64,000 nucleotides of DNA from Bacillus sp. V5-8f. GTDB lineage: Bacteria; Bacillota; Bacilli; Bacillales; DSM-1321. The notes under the pieces are model-generated. The model saw only the letters and a list, made by a program, of their open reading frames with translations. It searched no databases and was not told the origin of the DNA. Location of the stretch: contig NZ_PGUW01000004.1 of NCBI RefSeq assembly GCF_002863565.1, positions 372,001 through 436,000 on the forward strand, given 5' to 3'. Below are positions 8,901-15,605 of this stretch, piece after piece (position 1 is the first letter of the stretch; every line of letters starts with the position of its first letter). The position numbers were made by a program, and so were the translations under genes.

Positions 8901-9678
8901 GGATGAACGCTCGAAAAATCTCGCTTTAGCAACCTTGCACGGTGAATTGGACCAAATAAAAGAAGTTCTGGATAATTTGGAGGGGGATACTGAAAAACAA
9001 AGGCTGAGGAAAGAGATTGATGAGCTTGCATTTTACAGTAAGCAGCGCGTATTTTTCCGTTTTCCCGACTTTTTTAAAGAATCCTTCAATCCTGCTGTGT
9101 TAAAGGATGATGGCCGTGATTTGAAGGCCGCATTGCGAAAATCATTAAAAGAGTTTCTGGGCTCGCTCGGCTTCGATTTATCCCAGGAGATGAGAGCAAC
9201 AGCACTGCGAAGTGAACTTTTTGTCGGAAGCCTTTTAAAAGAAAAGCATTCAACCCTGAGTGTATTGATTACAAGAATTAGGGAAAATCTTCAAATAAGG
9301 GACTATGAGCCAGCAAAAAGTAAAACAATGGAATTTAAACAGGCGTTTGAAGGTCTTGATGAGGCTGACTTTAAGAAAGAATTGGCTATATTTAAGAACA
9401 CGAAGTCATTTTTTGAGAAGAATGAAAAAGTAAAGATGAGTGAAGCCTTGCAAAATGCACTTGAGCAGCCTGCTTTAACATACACAACAGACCAAAAAGA
9501 ACAAATGTATACCTTCTATTCCGAGCTTTTTGAAACAGGCTTGCAAAAGCTTAAACAAGATTCTGGTTCTCAAATAGAGGAAGTTTACAGTGGGCTCCGG
9601 TCTGCTTTGGAAGAAACGATCGATATTGCGTTTTATAAGACAATCGTAAAGCAAATAAAGGACCTTACACAGGACTGA
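5968..9678 (+). CDS. dynA: bacterial dynamin-like protein DynA (two fused dynamin units)
   Basis: Large membrane-remodelling GTPase of 1236 aa (B. subtilis DynA/YpbR is about 1190). It carries two complete dynamin modules. The first has P-loop GHFSAGKSS at residues 52-60, with switch DTPGID near 144. The second has P-loop GAFSAGKSS near 653-662, with DTPGAD near 812. Long helical stalk regions follow each GTPase domain. The family tethers and fuses membranes in trans and has been linked to membrane repair and phage tolerance in B. subtilis. ATG 5968 has GGGGAAAG upstream. The neighbours bpsB upstream and fen downstream match the B. subtilis order. Confidence 0.95.
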   Translation: MVQQSTKQENNLESLISLYEAFESGKDSSNAAKIKQLILKLHKRETTIAFCGHFSAGKSSMINYLLGNDVLPSSPIPTSANTVKLQRGDDYAKVYYYNAKPVLFPAPYDYREVKAFCKDGNSVSSITISSSEFPLPDTCAVMDTPGIDSTDDAHRVATESALHLADVIFYVMDYNHVQSEVNFHFTKELQEANKNIYLIINMIDKHEDTELSFQEFKSSVIDAFANWGVYPSGFFFTSLRDLENENNQIEEVKDFIFKQGEMGEEASIRSAMEAAGRLVEDHTIRFREALEEENAPSLEILAELPAEKQQEVTSRLFSLNEKKNMINELPEHVKKEFLDGLESILKNAYIMPAQTRDLAVRYLESNQPEFKVGLFFSKKKTEEEREKREQAFLSDLQEKVKTQLDWHLKELARGTLKEAGIFDSALEKAGQGIEVMVSKEILVNSQKSQVNITGEYVLNYTNEIASAVKKAARNEADRFLEALVTFLRNNTFGEIDSIEQELKSYARYQQAIETVSLLKDTVEQRKRTLFDILAHRGLSQEIMNSGKLLEKWLSEENDVTVLHTDIAAANRQCREDTLQRDIKDLPDSSEATVVKEEQKSQDVTGKDKLHKTSTALEKAAGLIQPLKGFQSLYNELKEKATRLNSQTFTVALFGAFSAGKSSFANAMMGESVLPVSPNPTTAAINKIMAPNDQNAHGTATITLKTAEMLLEDVSIALSAYDITAGSLDEAYQMAGELLNQSSVGDTGTIHLSFIKAFVKGYPEYQDKFGANFQVGIDGFKSFAAEESKSCFVDLIELYYDCELTKQGIVLVDTPGADSINARHTGAAFEYIKNSDAILFVTYYNHPFSRADREFLIQLGRVKDSFSMDKMFFIVNAVDLAQTSEELEEVTEYVKGQLNGFGIRFPKLFPLSSKGALAEKLEGKPFSHHFLHDSGLPNFELKFKEFIENDLTLLAIQSSQAALSRVLQLLEDVIATALQDERSKNLALATLHGELDQIKEVLDNLEGDTEKQRLRKEIDELAFYSKQRVFFRFPDFFKESFNPAVLKDDGRDLKAALRKSLKEFLGSLGFDLSQEMRATALRSELFVGSLLKEKHSTLSVLITRIRENLQIRDYEPAKSKTMEFKQAFEGLDEADFKKELAIFKNTKSFFEKNEKVKMSEALQNALEQPALTYTTDQKEQMYTFYSELFETGLQKLKQDSGSQIEEVYSGLRSALEETIDIAFYKTIVKQIKDLTQD

Positions 9679-9684
9679 TGGCAA

Positions 9685-10443
9685 ATGGATGCTGTTTCAC
9701 TTTTAAGAAGGATTGAAAAAGAAAATCAGGTTTATATTTGGATGGCTGCTGAAACCGGCAGCCATTCGTTTGGCCTTCAAACACCAGAATCAGATTGTGA
9801 CATCCGGTTTATCTTTATGCAAAAAAATATACGTGAATACCTTTCATTAAAACCAAAGCGTGAGATTATTACGTTCAAGAATCAAGATTATGAAATTGAG
9901 GGGTGGGATTTGTTCAAAGCTTTCCGCCTCATGCAAAAGAACAACCCCGGACTTTTCGAATGGTTTTATTCTCGTACATTCGATCTTACAAACCACGAAT
10001 TTGTAAATAAAATTAGAGCACTTATGCAGACCTGCTATTCTAAGCGAACTCTTGGATTACATTATTTTAATATGTCCCGTAACAATCTTGTATTTACGGG
10101 GCATATAACTGATGAGGGGAAAAAAGCGAATAAAACGATGGTCCAGGCGGCCCGATGTTACTTAATGGTGTGTTACATTTTGCAAAAAAAGACTCTGCCG
10201 CCACTGGGAGTAGACCAGCTGTTAGCTGAGACCACTTTCCCCAGTCCAGTACGACTTGCTATCGAGAAACTTTTTCGGTCAAAAAAAATGAATCGATATT
10301 TACCAGGAAATTTTTTGGTGGAGACATCCGTTTTACTTGAAGCCGAATTGGACGCTATTAAAAGTATTCTGCCAGATCTGCCTGAAGGAAATGAAATGGA
10401 AGAGGAAATGAATCGTATTATATGGAACTGCCTTGGTATTTGA
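9685..10443 (+). CDS. nucleotidyltransferase superfamily protein (YcgL/RlaP-type)
   Basis: 252 aa with the minimal nucleotidyltransferase active-site motif GSHSFGLQTPESDCDIRFI near residues 26-44 (G-S followed by D-x-D), characteristic of the YcgL/RlaP group of the DNA polymerase beta-like fold. A helical C-terminal half follows. It starts 6 bases after the dynA stop and is probably co-transcribed with it. The substrate is unknown; relatives are thought to act in RNA repair or nucleotide transfer. This gene replaces ypbS, which I recall at this place in B. subtilis. Confident on fold, not on function. Confidence 0.8.
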   Translation: MDAVSLLRRIEKENQVYIWMAAETGSHSFGLQTPESDCDIRFIFMQKNIREYLSLKPKREIITFKNQDYEIEGWDLFKAFRLMQKNNPGLFEWFYSRTFDLTNHEFVNKIRALMQTCYSKRTLGLHYFNMSRNNLVFTGHITDEGKKANKTMVQAARCYLMVCYILQKKTLPPLGVDQLLAETTFPSPVRLAIEKLFRSKKMNRYLPGNFLVETSVLLEAELDAIKSILPDLPEGNEMEEEMNRIIWNCLGI

Positions 10444-10463
10444 ACCAGGATTCCAACAAGTAT

Positions 10464-10491
10464 TTCGAAAAACACCCCGCTATGGTATAAT
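10464..10491 (+). promoter_or_regulatory. sigma-A promoter of fen
   Basis: TTCGAA (10464-10469), a 16-base spacer and TATAAT (10486-10491) preceded by TATGG, an extended -10. It is about 60 bases before the exonuclease start. Confidence 0.6.
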
Positions 10492-10548
10492 AGATAGGTG
10501 ACTTTTTGAATAAATTCTTAACTTTATATAAAAATAGGAGGGATTTTG

Positions 10549-11430
10549 GTGATTAGAAATGAAGAACAAACGCCCTCCTTCATGCTTGTAGATGGAATGG
10601 CGCTTTTGTTCCGGGCATTTTTTGCGACGGCTGCGACCGGGCAGTTTATGATTAATAAAAATGGTGTTCCGACCAATGCAGTTCAAGGATTTCTAAAGCA
10701 CATGCTGACAGCGGTTGACCACTTCTCGCCCACTCATGTAGCGGTATGCTGGGATATGGGAAGCAAAACCTTCCGCAACGAACTTTTCGGCGACTATAAA
10801 GCCAACCGTTCTGCTCCGCCGGTAGAAATGATTCCCCAGTTTGATCTGGTAAAGAAAGCAGTGGAAGCATTTGATATTCCAAATATCGGCTTGGAAGGCT
10901 TTGAGGCCGATGATTGCATTGGTACAATTGCGAAAGCATCCGCCTCTGATAGTGAAGTCTATATCTTATCCGGTGACCAAGACATGCTTCAACTGCTGGA
11001 TGATAACATATCGGTTGTACTCTTAAAAAAAGGCTTCGGTAATTACGAGGTCCATAGTTCGGAAAGCTTCTTTGAGTGGAAAGGAATCAGCCCCCGGCAA
11101 ATGATTGATTTAAAAGCGCTAATGGGCGACCCATCCGATAATTATCCTGGTGTAAAAGGCATTGGCGAGAAAACTGCTTTAAAGCTTCTCATCCAGCATA
11201 AAAGCATTGAAGGCATACTGGAAAACGTCCATGCCCTGACGAAAACTCAGCGGGCGAAAATTGAGGAAGCGGTTGACATGCTCCATATTTCGAGGAGACT
11301 GGCCGAAATAAAATGCGATGTGCCTGTATCTTGCTCGCTGGAAGAAGCCGAATTTAGTTATGACCGTGATAAAGTCCTGCAAATGGCTAGGGACCATGGG
11401 TTTAGAACCGTCCAAAAATTGATTATATAG
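10549..11430 (+). CDS. fen: 5'-3' exonuclease / flap endonuclease (YpcP family)
   Basis: Stand-alone homologue of the 5' nuclease domain of DNA polymerase I, processing flaps and RNA primers. Metal-binding motifs are visible: LVDGMALLFRAFFA near the N-terminus, FEADDCIGTIA, YILSGDQDMLQLL and LMGDPSDNYPGVKGIGEKTA (helix-hairpin-helix). Length is 293 aa. I choose GTG 10549, 7 bases after AGGAGG; TTG 10546 is in frame but too close. The gene follows its own promoter and ends before a terminator. Equivalent to B. subtilis FenA (YpcP). Confidence 0.92.
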   Translation: MIRNEEQTPSFMLVDGMALLFRAFFATAATGQFMINKNGVPTNAVQGFLKHMLTAVDHFSPTHVAVCWDMGSKTFRNELFGDYKANRSAPPVEMIPQFDLVKKAVEAFDIPNIGLEGFEADDCIGTIAKASASDSEVYILSGDQDMLQLLDDNISVVLLKKGFGNYEVHSSESFFEWKGISPRQMIDLKALMGDPSDNYPGVKGIGEKTALKLLIQHKSIEGILENVHALTKTQRAKIEEAVDMLHISRRLAEIKCDVPVSCSLEEAEFSYDRDKVLQMARDHGFRTVQKLII

Positions 11431-11458
11431 AAAGCAAACCGCTTTCCAAGATATAATT

Positions 11459-11517
11459 TGCTCCTGGGAATTAGACAGATGAAATTAACGTCTGTGTACT
11501 TTGTTAGGAGCATTTTT
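11459..11517 (+). terminator. terminator after fen
   Basis: TGCTCCT (11459-11465) pairs with AGGAGCA (11506-11512), with an inner AGACAGA/TCTGTGT stem, followed by T5. Confidence 0.75.
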
Positions 11518-11597
11518 CTCGAGAATACATTCGTTATGGAAGTTTTGGACAGAAGATGAAAAGTGTTAGTAAACCATACATGAAAATGACTAGACAT

Positions 11598-11643
11598 CCT
11601 TAGCTCTTAAAAATACACAGCTAAGGTCCTTTAAGAAAGGTCC
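11598..11643. repeat. inverted repeats between fen and sspL
   Basis: CCTTAGCT (11598-11605) and AGCTAAGG (11619-11626) form a perfect 8-bp inverted repeat; an adjacent near-palindrome GGTCCTTT-AAG-AAAGGTCC (11625-11643) overlaps it. These lie just downstream of sspL on the minus strand and may end its transcript, although no T run follows. Confidence 0.4.
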
Positions 11644-11695
11644 GTTGTCTACTTAACAGACTGCAAGATAAGTGTAGTCAGAAGTCTATGTGTTG

Positions 11696-11830
11696 TTACT
11701 TTGTATTATTCCTCTTTGCTGCATTTTCAAGCTTCGTTTTCGGATCCCTGGCCCTTTCAGCACCAGTAGAATAGCCTTGTGGATTAACGCCGCTATGTGC
11801 CGCGGCCCCTCTATTACGATGTTTGCTCAC
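11696..11830 (-). CDS. sspL: small acid-soluble spore protein L-type
   Basis: 44-residue hydrophilic basic protein beginning MSKHRNRGAAAHSGVNPQGY and ending PKTKLENAAKRNNTK. The GVNPQG and DPKTKLE...AKR.NTK segments fit SspL, a minor SASP made in the forespore by B. subtilis. GTG 11830 is preceded by a very strong AGGAGGTGA. It is a single-gene unit, expected under sigma-G control, though I did not identify that promoter. The presence of this gene indicates a spore former. Confidence 0.82.
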   Translation of the reverse strand: MSKHRNRGAAAHSGVNPQGYSTGAERARDPKTKLENAAKRNNTK

Positions 11831-11967
11831 CTAAAATCACCTCCTTAAATGCTGAATTTGCGCAGGCGATTTCTACTTCTCATATTTTTTGTTTAAACAG
11901 GTGTAAGTATAATGGGAACTTCTGTCGAAAAATATATAGGCAATTCGTGATTTTTGAGGTAAGATTT

Positions 11968-12270
11968 ATGGTGAAATTGCTCGATAGGCTGGTGTTCTTT
12001 ATGGGAAAAACGGTTGAGGAATATATTAGCTTCCTTGAATCGAAAGGATTTTCATTCGGTGAGGATGATATTGGTTTTATATATTTTGGAAAACAATATA
12101 CAAATGCAAGCGATATTCTTGTGAATGCCGCAATAGAAATGACTTTGAAGGCACAAAAGGATTTTGACGGGAGCTTTTATATATCCCTGCTTGAAGCGCT
12201 AAAACAAAGTAATTTGGCTACCCGTTCGGAAGTAGAGATGTTCGTTAAGAAAAGGGGTCTGCTCACATAA
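11968..12270 (+). CDS. conserved Bacillaceae protein, about 100 aa (possibly DUF6123)
   Basis: Small soluble protein; its core reads EEYISFLESKGFSFGEDDIG, then GFIYFGKQYTNASD, a pattern I associate with the uncharacterised DUF6123 family of Bacillus (from memory). ATG 11968 has GAGGTAAG upstream; an internal ATG at 12001 gives an 89-residue form with a poorer site and cannot be excluded. Longer in-frame extension to 11797 runs antisense to sspL and is unlikely. Function unknown. It ends just before a shared bidirectional terminator. Confidence 0.7.
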   Translation: MVKLLDRLVFFMGKTVEEYISFLESKGFSFGEDDIGFIYFGKQYTNASDILVNAAIEMTLKAQKDFDGSFYISLLEALKQSNLATRSEVEMFVKKRGLLT

Positions 12271-12295
12271 AAAACGGCAGAGTTTCTGCCGTTTT
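12271..12295. terminator. bidirectional terminator
   Basis: AAAACGGCAGA (12271-12281), GTT, TCTGCCGTTTT (12285-12295) with T runs on both strands, serving the convergent genes at 11968 and 12295. Confidence 0.92.
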
Positions 12296-13206
12296 TATAT
12301 GCCTGCCACCGGGTTATCTTCTTTTGTTTTATGTGGCAGTTCGACCAGGATCATTCCAAGCAAAATAAAAAGGCAGCCGGCAATGGTAACATAGGTAAGT
12401 CGTTCTTGAATCCAAAAAAAAGACGTGACGGCGGCAAATACTGGCTCCATGGCAAAAATCACCGCGACCCTTGTTGGTGAGGTATATGCCTGGAAATACG
12501 TCTGGGCTACAAATGCAAAGGCGGTGGCTAAAGAGGAAGTTACAAACAAAGCAAGCCATACCTCTGTTTTTAGCATCACTCCGGAATCAAATACAACTGA
12601 AACATCCTCAAATAGTGCGCATGAAAAAAATGATAAAAATGAGACCGTACAAATCTGGACAATCGTCAGCGGGAGCGCCGGGTAAACTCCTGCAAATTTT
12701 GCTGTAGTTATGATATGCATCGCAAAACTGATGGAACAAAGAAAAACCAGGAAATCACCGATTGTTAAAGCAGAACTTTCAACTATAGTCATTAAGTACA
12801 GGCCAACGGTTGCTGCCATCACACCAAGCAAGGCATATCGTGTCGGCTTTTGCTTTAATAGCATCAATGAAAATAACGGTACCAGCACCACGTTTAAGCC
12901 GGTAATAAATCCAGCCTTCGCCGGGCTTGTGTATAGGAGGCCAAAAGTTTGGAAAGCATATCCAAGAAATAACCAGACCCCGAGCTTGGTCCCTGCAAAA
13001 ATTAGTGAACTATTCCAAATAAACCCTTTCTTTCGAAAAAATAAAAAATACCAAATAACAAGCAACAAAAAAGCCAAGAGAAAACGGACCGCATTGAAGC
13101 TGAACGGCTCAAGGAATGAAATGGCGTTCTGTACCATAACAAAGGTTGCTCCCCAAATAAAAACAACGAATAGCAACGTAAAATCAGATATGGTTGTTTT
13201 TTTCAT
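12295..13206 (-). CDS. DMT superfamily transporter (two EamA domains)
   Basis: About 303 aa with ten hydrophobic segments in two repeated EamA halves, typical of drug/metabolite exporters. The motif GATFVMVQNAI near the N-terminus and the repeat FMEPVFAAVTSFFW-like segment near the C-terminus fit the family. I choose ATG 13206 (MKKTTISDF...) because GAAGGGA is correctly spaced; the upstream ATG 13221 is possible. It overlaps the end of the RNase H-like gene at 13184, so the two are co-transcribed. Substrate unknown. Confidence 0.87.
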   Translation of the reverse strand: MKKTTISDFTLLFVVFIWGATFVMVQNAISFLEPFSFNAVRFLLAFLLLVIWYFLFFRKKGFIWNSSLIFAGTKLGVWLFLGYAFQTFGLLYTSPAKAGFITGLNVVLVPLFSLMLLKQKPTRYALLGVMAATVGLYLMTIVESSALTIGDFLVFLCSISFAMHIITTAKFAGVYPALPLTIVQICTVSFLSFFSCALFEDVSVVFDSGVMLKTEVWLALFVTSSLATAFAFVAQTYFQAYTSPTRVAVIFAMEPVFAAVTSFFWIQERLTYVTIAGCLFILLGMILVELPHKTKEDNPVAGI

Positions 13207-13603
13207 GGTTTTTCCCTTCATTCATGCGAATCGCTCTTCTTGCCAAATCATCTGCAGACTTGTTTTCGCTGCTTGGAATCCATTTTATGAAAAATAGATC
13301 AAGTTGGCGTGTTAGTTCAAGGGCTTTATCCAGTAGAGGAGAATAACGTTTGTTTTTGACAAATTCCTTTTCGACGGCCCTGTTGATCAATTGCGAATCG
13401 GTGCGAAATGATACGGTTCTGTACTTTTTTTCTATGCAAATCTCCAATGCCTTTATAAGAGCATGATATTCGGCCTCGTGGTTCTCCATCATACCGAGCG
13501 GAATCGAATATCGTTCCACCTCGCCATTATTTTTTATGAAAATGCCCGCACCGCTAGGACCTGGATTGCCCGCACTTGCCCCGTCGGTATATACTTCAAT
13601 CAT
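13184..13603 (-). CDS. RNase HI family protein
   Basis: 139-aa single-domain ribonuclease H fold. The four acidic catalytic residues are all in place: D in YTDGASAGNPG, E in HEAEYHAL, D in FRTDSQL and D in SADDLARRA. It should cleave RNA in RNA-DNA hybrids; it lacks the basic handle region of E. coli RnhA, as do the short Bacillus/archaeal homologues. ATG 13603 follows GGGGAC; the longer frame to 13666 has no homology-like sequence. Overlaps the exporter gene downstream and is divergent from a second RNase H-like gene at 13853. Confidence 0.88.
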   Translation of the reverse strand: MIEVYTDGASAGNPGPSGAGIFIKNNGEVERYSIPLGMMENHEAEYHALIKALEICIEKKYRTVSFRTDSQLINRAVEKEFVKNKRYSPLLDKALELTRQLDLFFIKWIPSSENKSADDLARRAIRMNEGKNHEKNNHI

Positions 13604-13791
13604 GGTTGTCCCCCTCTGTGTGCAAAATGAACATTTTCTCCATTGTATAGTAAGAAAAGGAAACAAACAATGGTCTTAATCAGTGGGCGCCACACGGTTC
13701 AATGATCTTCTCTCCTTTTAAAAAATGCATTCATAAGAGAAAATACAATCATGAGGCTTTTAAAACAAAAAATAAGGGAATTTAGTTTTCA

Positions 13792-13848
13792 AAGCAGGTT
13801 TTTTCCTGCTTATATTCGAACATAGATATAGATATGAGAGAAAGCAGG
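13792..13848 (+). promoter_or_regulatory. possible competing-hairpin leader
   Basis: AAGCAGG (13792-13798) is perfectly complementary to CCTGCTT (13805-13811) across a T6 loop, and AAGCAGG occurs again at 13842-13848, over the presumed ribosome site of the next gene. The CCTGCTT arm could pair with either copy, giving an on/off choice for translation. Seen in sequence; the switch is inferred. Confidence 0.35.
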
Positions 13849-13852
13849 TTGA

Positions 13853-14518
13853 ATGATGAAAGTAATCATGTCCTGGACATACGGAAGCGCCAAAAAGCCA
13901 ACTTGTGAATTTTTTTCTGATTGGCTAGACGCCGAGAATGCCCTTATCATTACGGATGACCTGGAAAAGGCTGGCCGGCTAAAACAGGTTGAATTTAGAG
14001 ATGAAGCTGGTATTTCCTGGTCAAAAAAAGAATTAAGAAAATTGCTCGTCGAGACTGAAGATGAGCCGCAAGATGTCACGATTTATTTTGACGGGGGCTA
14101 TCAGAAAGAAAATGGATTAACCGGTATCGGGATTGTCATATATTATAGTCAAGGCAAAAAAAGATGGCGGATCCGTATGAATGCACTGCTATCAGAACTG
14201 GTTTCGAACAATGAAGCAGAGTATGCCGCTATGTATGAAGCTGTAAGGCAGCTTGAAGAATTAGGGGTTCGCAACCGTCCATGCACATTTAGAGGAGATT
14301 CCCAGGTTGTTCTTAATCAGCTTACGGGCGAATGGCCAGTTTTCGAGGAAAATATGAACCGCTGGCTTGATCGAATTGAGGAAAAAATCAACAAGCTCGG
14401 GATTAAGCCATTATATGAGCATATAGCCAGAAAAGAGAATGCTGAGGCTGACAGGCTTGCAACCCAGGCACTGAATGGTGAAGAAATCTTCAGCAAACTA
14501 AATGTAAGCGAAAACTAA
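13853..14518 (+). CDS. RNase H-like domain protein with extra N-terminal domain (YpeP-like)
   Basis: 221 aa: an N-terminal region of about 70 residues unlike RNase H, then an RNase H fold with D in IYFDGGYQKENG, E in NNEAEYAAMYEA, D in FRGDSQVV and D in AEADRLATQ. Catalytic residues appear intact. B. subtilis YpeP has the same architecture. Weak GCAGG ribosome site before ATG 13853 (a second ATG follows). It is followed 8 bases later by a zinc-finger gene, likely one operon (ypeP-ypeQ order). Confidence 0.82.
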   Translation: MMKVIMSWTYGSAKKPTCEFFSDWLDAENALIITDDLEKAGRLKQVEFRDEAGISWSKKELRKLLVETEDEPQDVTIYFDGGYQKENGLTGIGIVIYYSQGKKRWRIRMNALLSELVSNNEAEYAAMYEAVRQLEELGVRNRPCTFRGDSQVVLNQLTGEWPVFEENMNRWLDRIEEKINKLGIKPLYEHIARKENAEADRLATQALNGEEIFSKLNVSEN

Positions 14519-14526
14519 AAGGAGCA

Positions 14527-14727
14527 ATGCAATTGAAGAATCGAAAAGACATCTATTCTGAATTAGAAACAATCCTTGAGGACTACTGCAAGGGTTGCTT
14601 TCTGTATTCCACAATACGAAAAGAAAAAGGGAGAAGCACAGCCCATAAATTCTGTATCTCTCAATGTACAGTTGGAGAAAAAATAAGGACCATCGGCTCT
14701 CAGCTAACAGATATGCCAAAAGGCTAG
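14527..14727 (+). CDS. C2HCIx2C-type zinc-finger protein
   Basis: 66 residues carrying the family pattern: YCKGC, a conserved His in AHKFCISQC, i.e. Cys-x2-Cys ... His ... Cys-Ile-x2-Cys, followed by TVGEK. This matches the short zinc-finger proteins of Bacillus such as YpeQ (former DUF2602). AAAGGAG lies just before ATG 14527; the in-frame TTG 14533 has better spacing. Cytosolic; function unknown. Confidence 0.82.
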   Translation: MQLKNRKDIYSELETILEDYCKGCFLYSTIRKEKGRSTAHKFCISQCTVGEKIRTIGSQLTDMPKG

Positions 14728-14783
14728 CTTTACTTTTACAATTTTCTATAGAAAAAAAAGATACAATTATAAGGGGGAAACGG

Positions 14784-14855
14784 GTGCTGCTGTCGAACAG
14801 TGAATACGGTGAAATCATTTTGATCAATCCTTATGACCCTTACATTCTCTGGTGA
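14784..14855 (+). other. possible 23-codon peptide or gene remnant
   Basis: A short frame starts at GTG 14784 behind AAGGGGG and reads LLSNSEYGEIILINPYDPY before a stop. The pattern S-x-G-E-I-x-x-I-N-P resembles a tail found after HD-GYP domains, so this could be a decayed gene end rather than a real micro-gene. Weak evidence. Confidence 0.25.
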
Positions 14856-14953
14856 GAACCGAAAGAGGCATTGTTGGCCTAAAAATCGAAAAGGAAATAG
14901 AAATAGAGAAGGTTATTGGGTGATAAAGGATGGGTCAAGAAGGAAAAAGGCGG

Positions 14954-14985
14954 AATAGACCGATTCCTATCGGAAACGGTCTATT
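14954..14985 (-). terminator. hairpin downstream of nsrR
   Basis: AATAGACCG (14954-14962) and CGGTCTATT (14977-14985) form a perfect 9-bp stem overlapping the end of nsrR. A T run on the minus strand lies a few bases beyond. Confidence 0.55.
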
Positions 14986-15436
14986 AGTCATGTACACTTG
15001 TCTTCAAGTCAAAAAAATCTCTGAGCATAACTTTATTTTCAAGGATGTCCTCTAGTGTATAGTCATCAAGCACTTTCAAAAAAGCATCCAGCGCTTTGTT
15101 AAAAACATGCTTTAGAGAGCAGACAGGCGAGATAACGCAATTATTATGGCCCTGCTCAAAGCATTCAACAATATAGAAATCCTCTTCCGTTTTGCGGATA
15201 ATCTCTCCGATATTAATCTCAGATGGCCGCTTGGCAAGACGAATGCCACCATTACGGCCTCGGACCGTTTCAATATACCCCATTTTTCCTTGGTTATAAA
15301 TGATCTTCATTAAATGATTCTTCGATATATCATAAACCTCGGCTATTTCTTTTATATTGACTAGCCGTTCATTTTTCTGGGATGCCAAATACAGCAAAAC
15401 CCTTAGCGAGTAATCTGAATAAGTGGTTAAACGCAT
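14984..15436 (-). CDS. nsrR: nitric oxide-sensing Rrf2-family repressor NsrR
   Basis: 150-aa winged-helix regulator holding an Fe-S cluster that reacts with NO; it represses hmp and nitrosative-stress genes. The N-terminus MRLTTYSDYSLRVLLYLA is typical Rrf2, with the conserved Asp ligand region. Three Cys in VECFEQGHNNCVISPVC match the cluster ligands of B. subtilis NsrR. Start ATG 15436 follows GGGGGAGA; the longer frame adds nothing recognisable. It is divergent from hmp, whose promoter region carries an NsrR-type palindrome. Confidence 0.93.
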   Translation of the reverse strand: MRLTTYSDYSLRVLLYLASQKNERLVNIKEIAEVYDISKNHLMKIIYNQGKMGYIETVRGRNGGIRLAKRPSEINIGEIIRKTEEDFYIVECFEQGHNNCVISPVCSLKHVFNKALDAFLKVLDDYTLEDILENKVMLRDFFDLKTSVHD

Positions 15437-15532
15437 AGATTCTCCCCCACTTTCTTTCTGCCCTATCATAACATAATTGTGACGAATTCATAAACGTTTA
15501 CCTTTTTCAGTCAAAAAGAAGTATTTAATATA

Positions 15533-15561
15533 TTGCTTTTTAACTTGCCGGCTCTTACTAT
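15533..15561 (+). promoter_or_regulatory. hmp promoter
   Basis: TTGCTT (15533-15538), a 17-base spacer and TACTAT (15556-15561). The NsrR box begins two bases after the -10 element, ideal for repression at initiation. Confidence 0.6.
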
Positions 15562-15562
15562 A

Positions 15563-15585
15563 AAGATGTATTTAAAATACTTATT
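15563..15585 (+). promoter_or_regulatory. NsrR operator
   Basis: AAGATGTATTT-A-AAATACTTATT: an 11-1-11 palindrome with 8 of 11 arm positions complementary, matching the known Bacillus NsrR motif AAGATGYATTT plus its inverse. It overlaps the hmp transcription start region. Confidence 0.82.
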
Positions 15586-15605
15586 TAGAAAAAGGGGATT
15601 TAACC

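Noticed and set aside
11797-11967. N-terminal extension of the 11968 gene
   Set aside because: Runs antisense over sspL and its ribosome site; no homology-like sequence.
13603-13666. N-terminal extension of the RNase HI gene
   Set aside because: The RNase H fold begins at MIEVYTDG, and ATG 13603 has its own ribosome site.
14498-14827. 109-codon minus-strand frame
   Set aside because: Antisense to the zinc-finger gene, low-complexity Leu/Phe-rich shadow with no ribosome site.
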